From Streptomyces sp. NBC_00425 (GTDB lineage: Bacteria > Actinomycetota > Actinomycetes > Streptomycetales > Streptomycetaceae), in contig NZ_CP107928.1 in the NCBI RefSeq assembly GCF_036030735.1, forward strand, positions 434,001 to 498,000: a stretch of 64,000 nt of DNA. Direction: 5' to 3'. Shown here piece by piece: positions 52,437 through 61,595 of the stretch. The stretch's first letter is position 1, and every line of letters starts with the position of its first letter. The position numbers were made by a program, and so were the translations under genes. The notes under the pieces are model-generated. The model was given only the letters and a program-made list of their open reading frames with translations, made no database searches and was not told the origin of the DNA.

Positions 52437-52474
52437 TCGGCCATTGTGTCCGCCGGACCTTCGTCGTGCCTGGT

Positions 52475-52521
52475 ACTGGCTGTCCTACCGTCACGGAGAG
52501 CACTGGTTGTCCTCTCGTCAC
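52475..52521. promoter_or_regulatory. Two direct-repeat operator boxes between MmyB-type regulator and SDR
   Basis: Box 1, ACTGGCTGTCCTACCGTCAC (52475-52494), and box 2, ACTGGTTGTCCTCTCGTCAC (52502-52521), agree at 17 of 20 positions and repeat at a distance of 27 bases. They lie between the two divergent starts, 39 and 18 bases away. They are probably bound by the XRE/MmyB regulator. Confidence 0.7.
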
Positions 52522-52538
52522 GGGCCGAGAGTTGACGC

Positions 52539-53234
52539 ATGACCACAACATTCATCACCGGAGCCAACAAGTCCCTCGGGCATGAGACCGCCCGTCGCTT
52601 GATCGAGGCCGGCCACACCGTCCTCGTCGGTGCGCGTGATCCGGAGCGCGGCCGGGCGGCCGCCGACGCACTCGGCGCCCGTTTCGTCCAGATCGATGTG
52701 ACGGATGACGCGTCGGTGGCTGCGGCCGCCGCCGACATCGGGGCTCGCGAGGGCGGCATCGACGTCCTGATCAACAACGCAGGCGTCTTCGGGACGCACA
52801 GCCCCGCCGACCAGATCACGGCCGCTGACGCCAGTGAGGTGTTCGAGGTCAATGTCGTCGGGATCGTCCGGGTGACGCACGCGTTCCTGCCTTTGCTGCG
52901 CAAGTCCGCGAGCCCGGTCATCGTCAATGTGTCCAGCGGAATGGGATCGTTCGCGGTCACCCACGACGCAGAGCGCGTCGAGTCGAGGAACCTCGCGCCG
53001 CTCTACACGGCGTCGAAGGCTGCCGTGACCATGCTGACCACGCAGTACGCGAAGTCCTGGCCGGACGTGAAGGTGAACGCGGCCGACCCGGGCTACACAG
53101 CGACCGATTTCAACGGGCACAGCGGCCCGCAGACCGTGACCGAGGGCACCGACGCGATCGTCGAACTCGCCACCATCGGGCCGGACGGACCGACGGGAAC
53201 CTACCGCGACCGTCATGGTGAGATGGCCTGGTGA
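52539..53234 (+). CDS. SDR-family oxidoreductase
   Basis: A 231-residue short-chain dehydrogenase. The dinucleotide motif is TFITGANKSLGHETARRLIE, followed by DVLINNAGVFG, the catalytic serine in VIVNVSSGMGSF and the catalytic YxxxK in APLYTASKAAVTML. After the active site comes VNAADPGYTATDFNGH. It reduces or oxidises a small carbonyl compound with NAD(P). It is divergent from an MmyB-type regulator that is its probable repressor, with repeated boxes upstream. Confidence 0.92.
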   Translation: MTTTFITGANKSLGHETARRLIEAGHTVLVGARDPERGRAAADALGARFVQIDVTDDASVAAAAADIGAREGGIDVLINNAGVFGTHSPADQITAADASEVFEVNVVGIVRVTHAFLPLLRKSASPVIVNVSSGMGSFAVTHDAERVESRNLAPLYTASKAAVTMLTTQYAKSWPDVKVNAADPGYTATDFNGHSGPQTVTEGTDAIVELATIGPDGPTGTYRDRHGEMAW

Positions 53235-53258
53235 ACCACCCCTGGATGCGGGGCCGGT

Positions 53259-53278
53259 ACTGGTAGTCCTCTCGTCGC
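53259..53278 (+). promoter_or_regulatory. Third copy of the MmyB/SDR operator-like box
   Basis: ACTGGTAGTCCTCTCGTCGC repeats box 2 at 18 of 20 positions, 25 bases after the SDR stop codon. No gene starts here. It may be a remnant of a duplicated regulatory region or control an adjacent lost gene. Confidence 0.6.
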
Positions 53279-53404
53279 AGAGGGCACCGCTTCTCCTGTC
53301 ACCACAAGCCGCGAAGGACGGTTGGCAGCGGGGCCCGCCGGCCTTCTGCCCGGCGGGCCGTCCGACAGGAAGGCGCCCCTGCTCCAGCAGGGTGCTACCA
53401 GTGA

Positions 53405-53560
53405 CGTAGCGGTACGGCAACGGGCGCCCACTCGCGATCCTGCTGACACCCGGCCAACGCCACGACAGCATCTGCACACGCCCCTCCCGGAACGCATCCC
53501 CGTCCCGCGCACCGGCCTCGGCCGCCCTCGCGGCAGGCCCGGGCAGTCCCTCCGGTCTGG
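53405..53560 (+). pseudogene. IS5-type transposase fragment with frameshift
   Basis: One forward frame reads GNGRPLAILLTPGQRHDSIC followed by TRP. The adjacent frame takes over with LPERIPVPRTGLGRPRGRPG. Together these are the core of IS5-family transposases (G-R-P-L-x-x-x-LTPGQ-x-HDS, then R-x-P-R-x-GRPR-x-RP). A single-base shift separates them and both ends are missing. It fills most of the 330-base gap between the SDR and the MFS gene. Confidence 0.65.
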
Positions 53561-53566
53561 CCGTGA

Positions 53567-54814
53567 TCACCACTGTTCTTCCGGTGTCGCGACGCTTGCC
53601 GTGCCGTCGGCCGTGACGAATGGCTCCTGGCCGGGCTTCCGTGCGCCGACGCATGCAAGGGTGAGCGTGGCGGTCACGGCCAGCACCACAACAGCAGCTC
53701 CCGAGAGCAGAAAGGCGCTCTCGACTCCGGCGAGGGTGATGGCGGTCGAGGCCACAAAGGGGGAGGTCGCCAGGGCTCCTGCCACCCCGGCCTCCCACAG
53801 GCCGAGCGCCTTCGCCAGATGATGGCTCGGTATGCGCTGCTGCACCAGTGCGATCAGGGGAATGTCCGTGAGGGCCGAGGCCAGCCCCGTAGCGGTGAGA
53901 AGAACTGCCGCCATGGTCGTGGAGGTGACCGTTCCGAGCGGAGCCCGGAAGACCCCGAGCAGGGCCCATGCCAGCACCGCGGCCGGTGCGAGTCTGCGGA
54001 TGCGCAGACCGGCCAGGAGCAGGGCGCCCACCACTTCAGCGACCCCGGCGACGCCGAGCAGCAGGCCGTACTGACCGCCCTGTCCCACGACCGCGACAAG
54101 CCCGACGGTCAGGAAGCCGTTGGTCAGTGCGAGCGCGAGCACGAAAGTCACGATGACCACGAGTACATCGGGAGCGGCCCGCACTGCCCTGAGCCCGGCG
54201 CCGAGATCGGACCACAGCCCCGTCTGACCGCTGGTCGGGGCGGGGCGGGTCACGCGGATGGCGGCCACGGCGGCCGCCGAGCCGAGAAAGGTCAGTCCGT
54301 TCACCACCAGCGCGGCCTGCAGCGAGCCGAAGGCCAACAGGGGCGCGAGCATGAGCGGGCCGACGAAGAAGGCGGCCCGGAAGGCGACTTGCAGCAGTCC
54401 GTTGGCCTGCTGGAGACGGCCGTCCGGCACGATCTGCGGGACGATGGCGTTGCGGGCCGGGGCGAACGGGGCGCCGATCAGCGCCAGAAGCGCCGTCGTC
54501 GCCACGAGCAGGGGAAGGTTCAGCAGGTCGAGCGAGAGCAGGACCAGAGCCACGGCTACGACGGCGACCCGGGCCAGGTCGGTGGCGATCATCAGTTGCC
54601 GGCGGTCGCGGCGGTCGGCGTACGAGGCGACGACGAAGGTGGCCACGAACGCGGGCGCGAACGCGGAGACGCTCACCACGGCGACGGCCGTGGGGTCCTT
54701 CGTCAGTGACCAGGCCAGCCAGGCGGTCGCGGCGGTGTACAGGCCGTCGCCGAAGCGGGAGATGCCCTGGCCGACGAAGAGAAGCAGGAAGTTGCGGTCC
54801 CTCAGCAGTGACAT
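53567..54814 (-). CDS. MFS transporter
   Basis: A 415-residue major facilitator with about 12 hydrophobic helices, starting MSLLRDRNFLLLFVGQGISR. The loop 2-3 motif is VVASYADRRDRRQLMIATDL, and the region APFAPARNAIVPQIVPDGRL is typical of the MFS_3/enterobactin-exporter-like group. It would export a small molecule by proton antiport. The ArsR/DUF5937 regulator gene lies 52 bases upstream on the same strand, so both are probably co-transcribed. Confidence 0.9.
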   Translation of the reverse strand: MSLLRDRNFLLLFVGQGISRFGDGLYTAATAWLAWSLTKDPTAVAVVSVSAFAPAFVATFVVASYADRRDRRQLMIATDLARVAVVAVALVLLSLDLLNLPLLVATTALLALIGAPFAPARNAIVPQIVPDGRLQQANGLLQVAFRAAFFVGPLMLAPLLAFGSLQAALVVNGLTFLGSAAAVAAIRVTRPAPTSGQTGLWSDLGAGLRAVRAAPDVLVVIVTFVLALALTNGFLTVGLVAVVGQGGQYGLLLGVAGVAEVVGALLLAGLRIRRLAPAAVLAWALLGVFRAPLGTVTSTTMAAVLLTATGLASALTDIPLIALVQQRIPSHHLAKALGLWEAGVAGALATSPFVASTAITLAGVESAFLLSGAAVVVLAVTATLTLACVGARKPGQEPFVTADGTASVATPEEQW

Positions 54815-54866
54815 GGCGCCACTGTCGGGCCCCGTCAGGGGTCTGATCCACTTATTCGGCAGATGG

Positions 54867-55982
54867 CTAATCAGTCCCCCCGCCGTCTCCGTGCAGGAAG
54901 CGTTCCAAGCTGGGAGTCAGGCCCGCCACATGCCCGGACACGAGCCGGTACAGAACGTAGTAGCCCTCGCGGCGGCGCTCCAGCAGGCCCGCGTCCGCCA
55001 GCACGCGCAGGTGCTTGGACAGGGCAGCCTCGCTGACGCCGACGAGCGGGGCCAACTCCTGTGTGCTGCGCGGGCGTTCGGCGAGCAGCCGGAGGGCGCG
55101 CAGCCGGGTGTCGTCGGCGAGTGCGCGGAGTGTGCCGACGAGCTGGGTGGGTGGAATCCTTGGGCGGGCTTCCCGGACGATCGAGGAGACGGGGAAGACG
55201 AGCCCGAGAGGCCACGGACCGTCGCAGTTGACGCGTACGTGCGGCCACACATAGGCGCTGGGGGCGAGCACGAGTGTGTCGTCCTGGCCGACGGCGACCT
55301 CGTGGTCGTGCGGCCGCTCCAGCCAGAAGCGTTCGGCCTGCGGATCGCTGCGCACCTCCGGCCACAGTCCGCGCAGCATCCCGTACAGGCCCCGCTGCTC
55401 GATCTGGTGCCCGGCCTCGCTGACGCCGGCGGCGAGTTCGGGTTCGAGCCGAGCCCATTCCTCCTCGAACGCCTCCCGCCAGTAGCGCTCCAGCAGGCTC
55501 AGGAACCGCTCCAGCAACGCGCGCGGGTCGCCGAGGAGCATCGCGGCCATCGCTTCGTCGCTTTCCCGTGCGAGGCGCTCCCTCAACAGGCCGCGTACCT
55601 CCGGTTCGTCCAGCACACGCGGATCCCTGCCCTCACCGCCGCCCGGCCAGGGCGTGAGCAGGGGGACGGCGAACTCCAGGCGGACCAGCTCCGGATCCGC
55701 CCCACGCAGGGCAGCCAGTTCGTCGGCGAAGTCCGCCAGTCCACCGGTCGGCCGCGGAAACAGAAACTCGGGGAAATACGAGCGCACCGCGTAGGAGAAC
55801 GCCTCGATCTCCCGCTTCAGCGCCGGGGACAGCTTACGCATCGCACGCACCCAACGGTGCTGGACGGGGTGGTGCTTGGGCTCCACCAGCACATGGAGAC
55901 TCAGTACGGCTTCCATCGTCGGCGAGTAGGCGAACCCCACCCGCTCCGCACCACCGGCCGGAACCCGGAACACGATCGTCAT
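54867..55982 (-). CDS. DUF5937/ArsR-type winged-helix regulator
   Basis: A 371-residue protein. The N-terminal 260 residues correspond to the actinomycete DUF5937 domain (FAYSPTMEAVLSLHVLVEPK, HHPVQHRWVRAMRKLSP). The C-terminus is an ArsR winged helix with LVGTLRALADDTRLRALRLL, STQELAPLVGVSEAALSKHL and GYYVLYRLV. No metal-binding cysteines occur in the recognition helix, so the signal is not an ArsR-type metal. In Streptomyces this pair commonly precedes an MFS exporter, as here, suggesting control of efflux. Confidence 0.88.
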   Translation of the reverse strand: MTIVFRVPAGGAERVGFAYSPTMEAVLSLHVLVEPKHHPVQHRWVRAMRKLSPALKREIEAFSYAVRSYFPEFLFPRPTGGLADFADELAALRGADPELVRLEFAVPLLTPWPGGGEGRDPRVLDEPEVRGLLRERLARESDEAMAAMLLGDPRALLERFLSLLERYWREAFEEEWARLEPELAAGVSEAGHQIEQRGLYGMLRGLWPEVRSDPQAERFWLERPHDHEVAVGQDDTLVLAPSAYVWPHVRVNCDGPWPLGLVFPVSSIVREARPRIPPTQLVGTLRALADDTRLRALRLLAERPRSTQELAPLVGVSEAALSKHLRVLADAGLLERRREGYYVLYRLVSGHVAGLTPSLERFLHGDGGGTD

Positions 55983-56713
55983 GACCCGTCATCCTTCCCG
56001 CACGGCGTCCACGACGGCAGCCGTGACGCGCCGAGGTCTCGGCAGATGCAGTGCACCCGCCGGCCCATGATTGGCATGACGGTGATCGCAGGCCGTGCAC
56101 AGCTCGACAGCGCATAACCGAAGTGGGACGGACATCGGGCTCCCGTCTCCGTCGACACTGGCCAGGCGGTGCCGCGCTCGAGGCGCGGCACCGAGACGGC
56201 GGCCTCGTTTCCGGAGGTCGTGGCGGGGGTCGTGCAGCTTCCGGACGCGACCGCGCTGGACGGCGTTGTGTGACCTGTACGGGTGTCTCAGACCCAAGGT
56301 GTCTCATACGGTGCACCTCCGTAGACGAGACGCGTTCACCTCCGAGGGTTCGGGGAGCCGAGGAAGCGACAGAGCCGTGCGGCCGGTCAGAACGCCGCGG
56401 ACGACCACCGCGAATGAAGCGGATTCAGCGAGCGGCCGGCGCGGTCGTCGACGCAGCGGCGGCCCTGGGCGCCCCCTTCGAGTTTGGCCACCGGGAGTGT
56501 TCTCCGCGCGGGTTCCCGCGCCTGGTGCCGGTGGCGAGATGTGAGGAGGCGGTGGCTGGGACACCGGCGAGGCAACTGACGACACGCAGATGTCGGCGTA
56601 CGCCTGAACGTGCTCAACCCCGCCCAGGTGAACGTGGTCAGTTGGTGATGCGCTGACCACGGGCTCTCGCCAGTCCGCTCAGACGGTCGACGGCACCGGG
56701 CGGCCAGCACTTC
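55983..56713. other. Long intergenic stretch with a hairpin and no supported gene
   Basis: About 730 bases. A perfect 9-bp stem, GGTGCCGCG with CGCGGCACC, lies at 56168-56192 around the loop CTCGAGG. A short direct repeat, GTGTCTCA, occurs twice near 56284 and 56301. A plus-strand trace ending FPEVVAGVVQLPDATALDGV (stop at 56270) looks coding but is not recognised. The promoter of the DUF5937 operon should lie at the left end. Confidence 0.45.
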
Positions 56714-57637
56714 TCATCCCACCTTGATGACAACCTTGCCCGCACCGTGACCGTTCTCGACGGTGGCCAGGGCGGCCGGGGCGTCGGAGAACGGATGGAC
56801 CGCAGTGATCACGGGTGCGAGAACTCCGTCGAGGGCCAGCCGGGCGGACCGCTCCAAACTCTCCCGGTCCAGGCGCCGCTCGACGAAGCGCCCACCGAGA
56901 TCGGGCACAGACATGTCACCCACGGCGATGACGTTGCGGGGATCCCGGGCCAGCGGAGCGACCGTCCGCAGCGAGGCGCCTCCGACCAGGTCGACGATCC
57001 CGTCGAAGCCGTCCGGTACCAGCTCGCGGGCCGTGTCGACGACGTCCCCGGCGGTGTAGTCGACGAACCGCACCCCGATGGCCTCGGCCTGCTCGCGCTT
57101 GGCGGTACTCCCGGTGCCGATCACACGCAGCTCGCGCCCGACGGCCAGCCGGGCGACGGCGAGGCCGACCCCGCCCCCGACCCCGTTGACCAGGACCGTG
57201 GCACCGGCCGGGAGGCCGAGCTGGTCGAGCACGTCCACCGCGGTCGTCCCGGTCACGGGCAGCGTTGCCGCCACGGTCGCGGACAGGCCCGCTGGAATGC
57301 GCGCGGTGTTCGGCGCGGACAGCACCGTCGTCTCGGCGTAGGTGCCGCCACCAGTGAGTGCGAAGCCGAAGACCGCGTCACCCACCTCGAGCCCGTCGAC
57401 GTCCTCGCCCCGGGCGAGAACGGTTCCCGCTGCCTCCATGCCAAGCACACGGGGAAACGGACGCCCGCCGTCGAGCCCGGGGACCAGACCCGAGCGCAGC
57501 ATGTGGTCGAGGGGATTCACGCCGGCCACGTCGACCCGGATCAGCACCTCGCCGCGACCGGGGACGGGATCGGGACGATCGAAGAACTCCTGCACCTCGG
57601 GCCCGCCATACCTGCCGAAACCCCACGCCTGCCCCAT
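56714..57637 (-). CDS. NADP-dependent quinone oxidoreductase, MDR family
   Basis: A 307-residue zinc-less medium-chain reductase. ATG 57637 has GGGAGG twelve bases ahead; the longer reading to 57703 adds only charged filler. Motifs are RGEVLIRVDVAGVNPLDHML, VLGMEAAGTVLARGEDVDGL and VLVNGVGGGVGLAVARLAVG. The downstream substrate loop contains FDGIVDLVGGASLR. It reduces quinones or enals. A small MerR-type gene lies 107 bases upstream on the same strand and probably controls it. Confidence 0.9.
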   Translation of the reverse strand: MGQAWGFGRYGGPEVQEFFDRPDPVPGRGEVLIRVDVAGVNPLDHMLRSGLVPGLDGGRPFPRVLGMEAAGTVLARGEDVDGLEVGDAVFGFALTGGGTYAETTVLSAPNTARIPAGLSATVAATLPVTGTTAVDVLDQLGLPAGATVLVNGVGGGVGLAVARLAVGRELRVIGTGSTAKREQAEAIGVRFVDYTAGDVVDTARELVPDGFDGIVDLVGGASLRTVAPLARDPRNVIAVGDMSVPDLGGRFVERRLDRESLERSARLALDGVLAPVITAVHPFSDAPAALATVENGHGAGKVVIKVG

Positions 57638-57744
57638 CTTCTGCCGCCTCCCGTGTGACCGGCCCGGTGATTCCGGGCTCTGCCAGCCATCCTCACCTCT
57701 CACATCAATGTCAGGGGCAACCGACTGAGACGCAGGTCACAGCA

Positions 57745-58140
57745 TCAGGCCAACCGTGCCGTCGGCTCCGGCGACTTGGACAACTCCGCCCGGTGCCGGC
57801 TGTTGGCCCTGATCAGCACGTCGAGCGCAGCCCTGGTCTCGATCAGGTGCGCGATGTCGGCGTCGATCCGCTCGCGCTCGCGCATCATCGCCGTGAACGT
57901 CTCCTCGGCGACGCCCAGGTCGCCCGGGACGTCCACACACGGCAGCACAGTCGCGATCACCCGGCTGGACATACCCGCGTCGAGCAGCTGCCGGATGAGC
58001 GACACGCGCTGGACCGCCGCAGCGGAATAGTGACGCTGCCCGGTATCGGAGCGTGAGCTGGTCAGCAGGCCCTGCTCTTCGTAGTACCGCAATGAGCGCG
58101 GACTCACGCCCGTGCGCGTGGACAGCTCGCCGATCCGCAT
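57745..58140 (-). CDS. MerR-family regulator, SoxR/NmlR-like
   Basis: A 131-residue regulator from ATG 58140: MRIGELSTRTGVSPRSLRYY, EEQGLLTSSRSDTGQRHYSA, and a dimerisation helix DADIAHLIETRAALDVLIRA. A single cysteine, in ATVLPCVDVPGDLG, could be a redox sensor. Between it and the quinone reductase gene, the minus strand shows the dyad TGACATTGATGTGA, a possible operator. The pair suggests a redox- or electrophile-induced reductase. Longer upstream readings lack family similarity. Confidence 0.88.
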   Translation of the reverse strand: MRIGELSTRTGVSPRSLRYYEEQGLLTSSRSDTGQRHYSAAAVQRVSLIRQLLDAGMSSRVIATVLPCVDVPGDLGVAEETFTAMMRERERIDADIAHLIETRAALDVLIRANSRHRAELSKSPEPTARLA

Positions 58141-58452
58141 TCCTGAGAGCCTACGCTCGCGTGCTCTGCCGGACACCTTCGCCGCTTTCCAGCGGTGGGC
58201 GGCATCAGAGCCGAAGGACATCGGCCTGTGGCTTCCTGAACTCGTGCGGCGACGGCGGCAGGAGAGCCCAGGGCCGCTCCCGGCCAGCGAGAATGGGCCG
58301 AGAGTGGGCGTAACTCCCCATCCGCGGGTCGACTGTCGAGCCGCACTGCGCGGGGTCCTTGAGCGGCTTGTCGGCTGGGCCCCTTGATGTGCATGTGGGC
58401 GGGCACAATGCGGTCCTCGTGTTCGCACCCGTGGTCGGCGTGGGCGCAGGGG
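58141..58452. other. Intergenic stretch without recognised gene
   Basis: The minus strand reads CAHADHGCEHEDRIVPAHMH, a Cys/His-rich trace directly beyond the resolvase truncation, but it has no start and no identified family. Other frames are Arg/Ala-rich filler. This is probably mobile-element debris. Confidence 0.4.
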
Positions 58453-58810
58453 TTAGAGCAGGTGTTGCGCCGGTAGGGGCGTACGGACCAGCGGCAGGAC
58501 CAGGTCCATCGTGGACGTGTCGATGCCCTGTTCGATGACGTGCAGTCCGATCCCACGCTCGCGCAGGTCCGCGCCGAGGGTCACCAGGTGCAGCACGGAA
58601 CGGGAGAGCCGGTCGAGCCGGGTCACCTTCAGCGTGTCGCCCCCACGCAGCAGCTGCATGACCAGGTCGAGCTTCGGGCGGGACGCCTTCGCGCCGCTCG
58701 CGGTGTCGAGGTGGATGTGGTCGCGGTCGACGCCGGCCCGCAGCATGGCGTCAATCTGGTGATCGGGGTTCTGGTCGGCGGTCGAAGACCCGCGCGTAGC
58801 CGATGAGCAT
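58453..58810 (-). pseudogene. Tn3-type serine resolvase, frameshifted and truncated
   Basis: From ATG 58810 the reading is MLIGYARV, the standard resolvase start, but one extra T in GTCTTCGACC shifts the frame. The correct phase then continues TADQNPDHQIDAMLRAGVDR, DTASGAKASRPKLDLVMQLL, LKVTRLDRLSRSVLHLVTLG and ends abruptly after VIEQGIDTSTM, with a different tail. The catalytic serine region should be in YARVS, where the frameshift falls. The DNA-binding C-terminus is missing. It is inactive and belongs to the resolvase family of Tn3 transposons. Confidence 0.75.
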
Positions 58811-59033
58811 GTGCCGGAACCTGTCGGTCAGACCGTTCACCGACGTTGATTCTCGGCGCGAGTTGCCGACACAGCCCACCTGCGGGTTCGTGATCAACGG
58901 TGCCGGTGTCGGCAGACGGTCGTTTGCCGACCCTCGCAGCCGTCGACCCGACCACCGCTACGCTCACACAAAGGAACGATAATTACAGAGTGCTACTTGA
59001 CGCTTGGTGGCGGCTTGGGGATACAGGGCCTCC

Positions 59034-61550
59034 TCAACCGCCGCTGGCTGCGGCGTTCCTGCGCCGCAGCCAGTGCCACCACCGGCTCTGTGGCCGTTGG
59101 GTGGACATGGCAAGCACTGTCTCCAGCGCGTTGCGGGTGCTCAAGGTATGTGTGTGCTCGTCGCCCAGGATGCGGACGCGGTCATCGAGGGTTCGGCGCA
59201 GCAGCTGTATCGCCTCGGCCTGCTCACCTGCACTGGTCAAAGCGAGAGCGAGGTTGTGGCGACTGGCAAGGGTGTCCGGGTGCTCGGGGCCCAGGATGCG
59301 GGTGCGGTCCTCCAGGGTCTGCCGGTGCAGGCGCACCGCTTGTGCGTGCTCGCCCATCCCGTCCAGGGCGAGACCGAGGCTGTCCCGGCTGGCCAGCGTA
59401 TGCGGATGCTCGTCGCCCAGAATGCGGGCGTGGTCGTTGAGCGCCTGCCGCAGCAGCTGTACCGCTTCCGTCTGCTCACCTGCCCTGGTCAGGGCGCTGG
59501 CGAGGTTGTGGCGGCTGAGCAGGGTGAGGTGGTGCTCGGGGCCCAGGACACGGATGCGGTCCTCCAGGGTCTGCCGGTGCAGGCGCACCCCTAGTGCGTG
59601 CTCGCCCATCCCGTCCAGGGCGAGACCGAGGCTGTCCCGGCTGGCCAGCGTATGCGGATGCTCGGGGCCTAGGACACGGGTACGGTCGTTGAGGGTCTGC
59701 CGCAGCAGACCCACCGCCTCGGCATGCTCACCCGTCCCGTCCAAAGCGCATGCGAGGTCATTGCGACTGGTCAAGGTATCGGGGTGTTCGGGGCCCAGCA
59801 TGCGGGTGCGGCCCTCCAGGGTCTGCCGCAGCAGGCGTATCGCCTCGGCCGGCTCTCCCATTCCGAACAAGGCATTGCCCAGGTTGTTGCGGCTGGTCAA
59901 GGTATCGGGGTGCTCGGGGCCCAGCATGCGGGTCTCGACGTCGAGGACCCGTTCATGCAGCAGGCGCGCCGCACCGAAAGCGCCAGCCTTCCGCAGCACC
60001 TGCGCCAGGGCGTTGAGAGTGGTGCGGTGGTGTGTGGCGGTGCGCGGGTCCGCGTAGTCGAGCAGCAGAGGCAGGTGGGGGGCGAGAAGCACTGCTGCAG
60101 GCCAACCAGCGCGCCCGCGCTGGTCGGCCTCGTGCACGGCCGTGGCCAGCCGCTCGGCAAGGGCCCGGTGCCACACGGCGAGCTCGGAGGTCTCGGCTGT
60201 GAGGGCGACAGCGTTGATCTCTCGGATCAGGGGATGCAGCACCACCTGCGCCCCCTCACTGCTGCCCGACGCCGGGCCGGTGCTGGCGGGAGAGTGGGGC
60301 AGGCCGAGGAGACCGTAGCGGTGCAGGCCGGCGAACGCGGCCTCCAGGGCCACCGCGGTGACGTCGTGTCCGGTGACGACGGATAGGAGGTCCGGGGTGA
60401 TCAGGGACAGTGGGACGGGGGCCTGAGCCAGCAGGGCCAGCAGTCGCAACAGGGGTCGGGCCAAAGCGTTGCCCTCCCCGGCGAGCTGGTCCAAGGACAC
60501 CTCCCAGGTGTGCCGCACCACGGCGCGGGCGACCTGCGGATGGGAGGCATTCGGGTGCGCCGCTCCCAACAAGAACCGCAGTTCGTGTTCCAGGGCCTGG
60601 CGGTAGGCGGCAAAGGTGCGGTAGCGGCTGGTGGGTCCGGCCAGATAGGTGCCAGCCGCGTGCAACGCCAGTGGCAGCCCGCCCAGTCGCGCCGCCAGCT
60701 CCCGGGCCTGCTCGGCGGTGCCGGCCACGGGAGCAGCGTCCAGCAGGACCTGCCCCGCAGGTCGCACCGGCAGCGGCTCCAGTGGCAGCAGCTGTGCGCA
60801 CGGACCCCAGGTCTGCTCGCTGCCATCCCGGCTGGTCACCACCAGCAGGCCCCGGCCGTGAGGACGGATCCAGCCGCGATAGTCGGCCACCGGCTCCCCT
60901 GCGGGGCCGATCTCGTGCGGCTCGTCGGCGTTGTCCACGACCAGCAGCCACCGCCGCACCCGGCCCAACTGTCGCCAGACCACATCCGGCAGGCTCGCCT
61001 GCCCCGCTCGCGCGGCCTCCAGCTCTGCCTCTGGCAGGCCGCAGGCCAGCGCCGCCTGCACCATCTGCTGCGCCAGCTCGGCACCGTCGCGCCAGCGCAC
61101 CCAAAACACTCGCCAGCCCGCCGCCTCGGCCTGGGTGGCCAGTTGCGCGGCCACCGTTGTCTTGCCCATCCCACCGACCGCGCACAGCACCGCGAACCGG
61201 CCTTGTGGCCGCCGAAGCATGCCTGCCAGCACGGCGAGTTCTCCCTCACGCCCCCGCACGCGCTGCACATGCGGGGGGCGTAGCGAAGCCTGCCGGCCTC
61301 GGGCCAGTCGGCTCACCGGTGCCAGCCGCGCCGGGGGCCTTGCTGCGGCATCCAGATGCCGGCCCCACAGCAACAGCCCGATGCTGGCCACCACCAGCAC
61401 GGCGAACACCGGCCAGATCACCCACGCCTGCGCCGCCCAGCCAGGCACCGCGGCACTGGCGTAGTTGGTCACCGGGCCCAGCACAGCCGCCACCAGTGCG
61501 GCCCCTCCCGCTACCGCCGACCCGGCCCACGCACCCCGGCTACGCCCCAT
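59034..61550 (-). CDS. NB-ARC/TPR STAND ATPase with N-terminal membrane anchor
   Basis: An 838-residue protein. Two hydrophobic helices lie at about residues 11-29 and 43-63. The NB-ARC ATPase follows: Walker A AVGGMGKTT at 124-132, Walker B LLVVDN at 202-207, LLVVTSRDGSEQTWG and a GLPLALHAAGTYLAG (GLPL) motif. From about residue 545 to 830 there are seven 42-residue tetratricopeptide units of the type ILGPEHPDTLASRHNLA. STAND proteins act as signal switches; some are antiphage or cell-death sensors. No effector domain is seen, so the membrane segment or a partner may be the output. It lies between Tn3-type remnants. Confidence 0.87.
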   Translation of the reverse strand: MGRSRGAWAGSAVAGGAALVAAVLGPVTNYASAAVPGWAAQAWVIWPVFAVLVVASIGLLLWGRHLDAAARPPARLAPVSRLARGRQASLRPPHVQRVRGREGELAVLAGMLRRPQGRFAVLCAVGGMGKTTVAAQLATQAEAAGWRVFWVRWRDGAELAQQMVQAALACGLPEAELEAARAGQASLPDVVWRQLGRVRRWLLVVDNADEPHEIGPAGEPVADYRGWIRPHGRGLLVVTSRDGSEQTWGPCAQLLPLEPLPVRPAGQVLLDAAPVAGTAEQARELAARLGGLPLALHAAGTYLAGPTSRYRTFAAYRQALEHELRFLLGAAHPNASHPQVARAVVRHTWEVSLDQLAGEGNALARPLLRLLALLAQAPVPLSLITPDLLSVVTGHDVTAVALEAAFAGLHRYGLLGLPHSPASTGPASGSSEGAQVVLHPLIREINAVALTAETSELAVWHRALAERLATAVHEADQRGRAGWPAAVLLAPHLPLLLDYADPRTATHHRTTLNALAQVLRKAGAFGAARLLHERVLDVETRMLGPEHPDTLTSRNNLGNALFGMGEPAEAIRLLRQTLEGRTRMLGPEHPDTLTSRNDLACALDGTGEHAEAVGLLRQTLNDRTRVLGPEHPHTLASRDSLGLALDGMGEHALGVRLHRQTLEDRIRVLGPEHHLTLLSRHNLASALTRAGEQTEAVQLLRQALNDHARILGDEHPHTLASRDSLGLALDGMGEHAQAVRLHRQTLEDRTRILGPEHPDTLASRHNLALALTSAGEQAEAIQLLRRTLDDRVRILGDEHTHTLSTRNALETVLAMSTQRPQSRWWHWLRRRNAAASGG
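59160..59663 (-). repeat. Two tandem 252-bp direct repeats inside the TPR domain
   Basis: Copies 59160-59411 and 59412-59663 match in phase: the run around 59351 recurs exactly 252 bases further at 59603, and TCGCCCAG at 59161 recurs at 59413. Each copy encodes two 42-residue TPR units. Shared protein phrases include HPHTLASRDSLGLALDGMGE and VRLHRQTLEDR. It is a recent internal duplication of a pair of repeats. Confidence 0.75.
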
Positions 61551-61595
61551 GGTCTGCCACCCCCGTCCACCGTCACCAGGATGCTCCCGCCTGGA

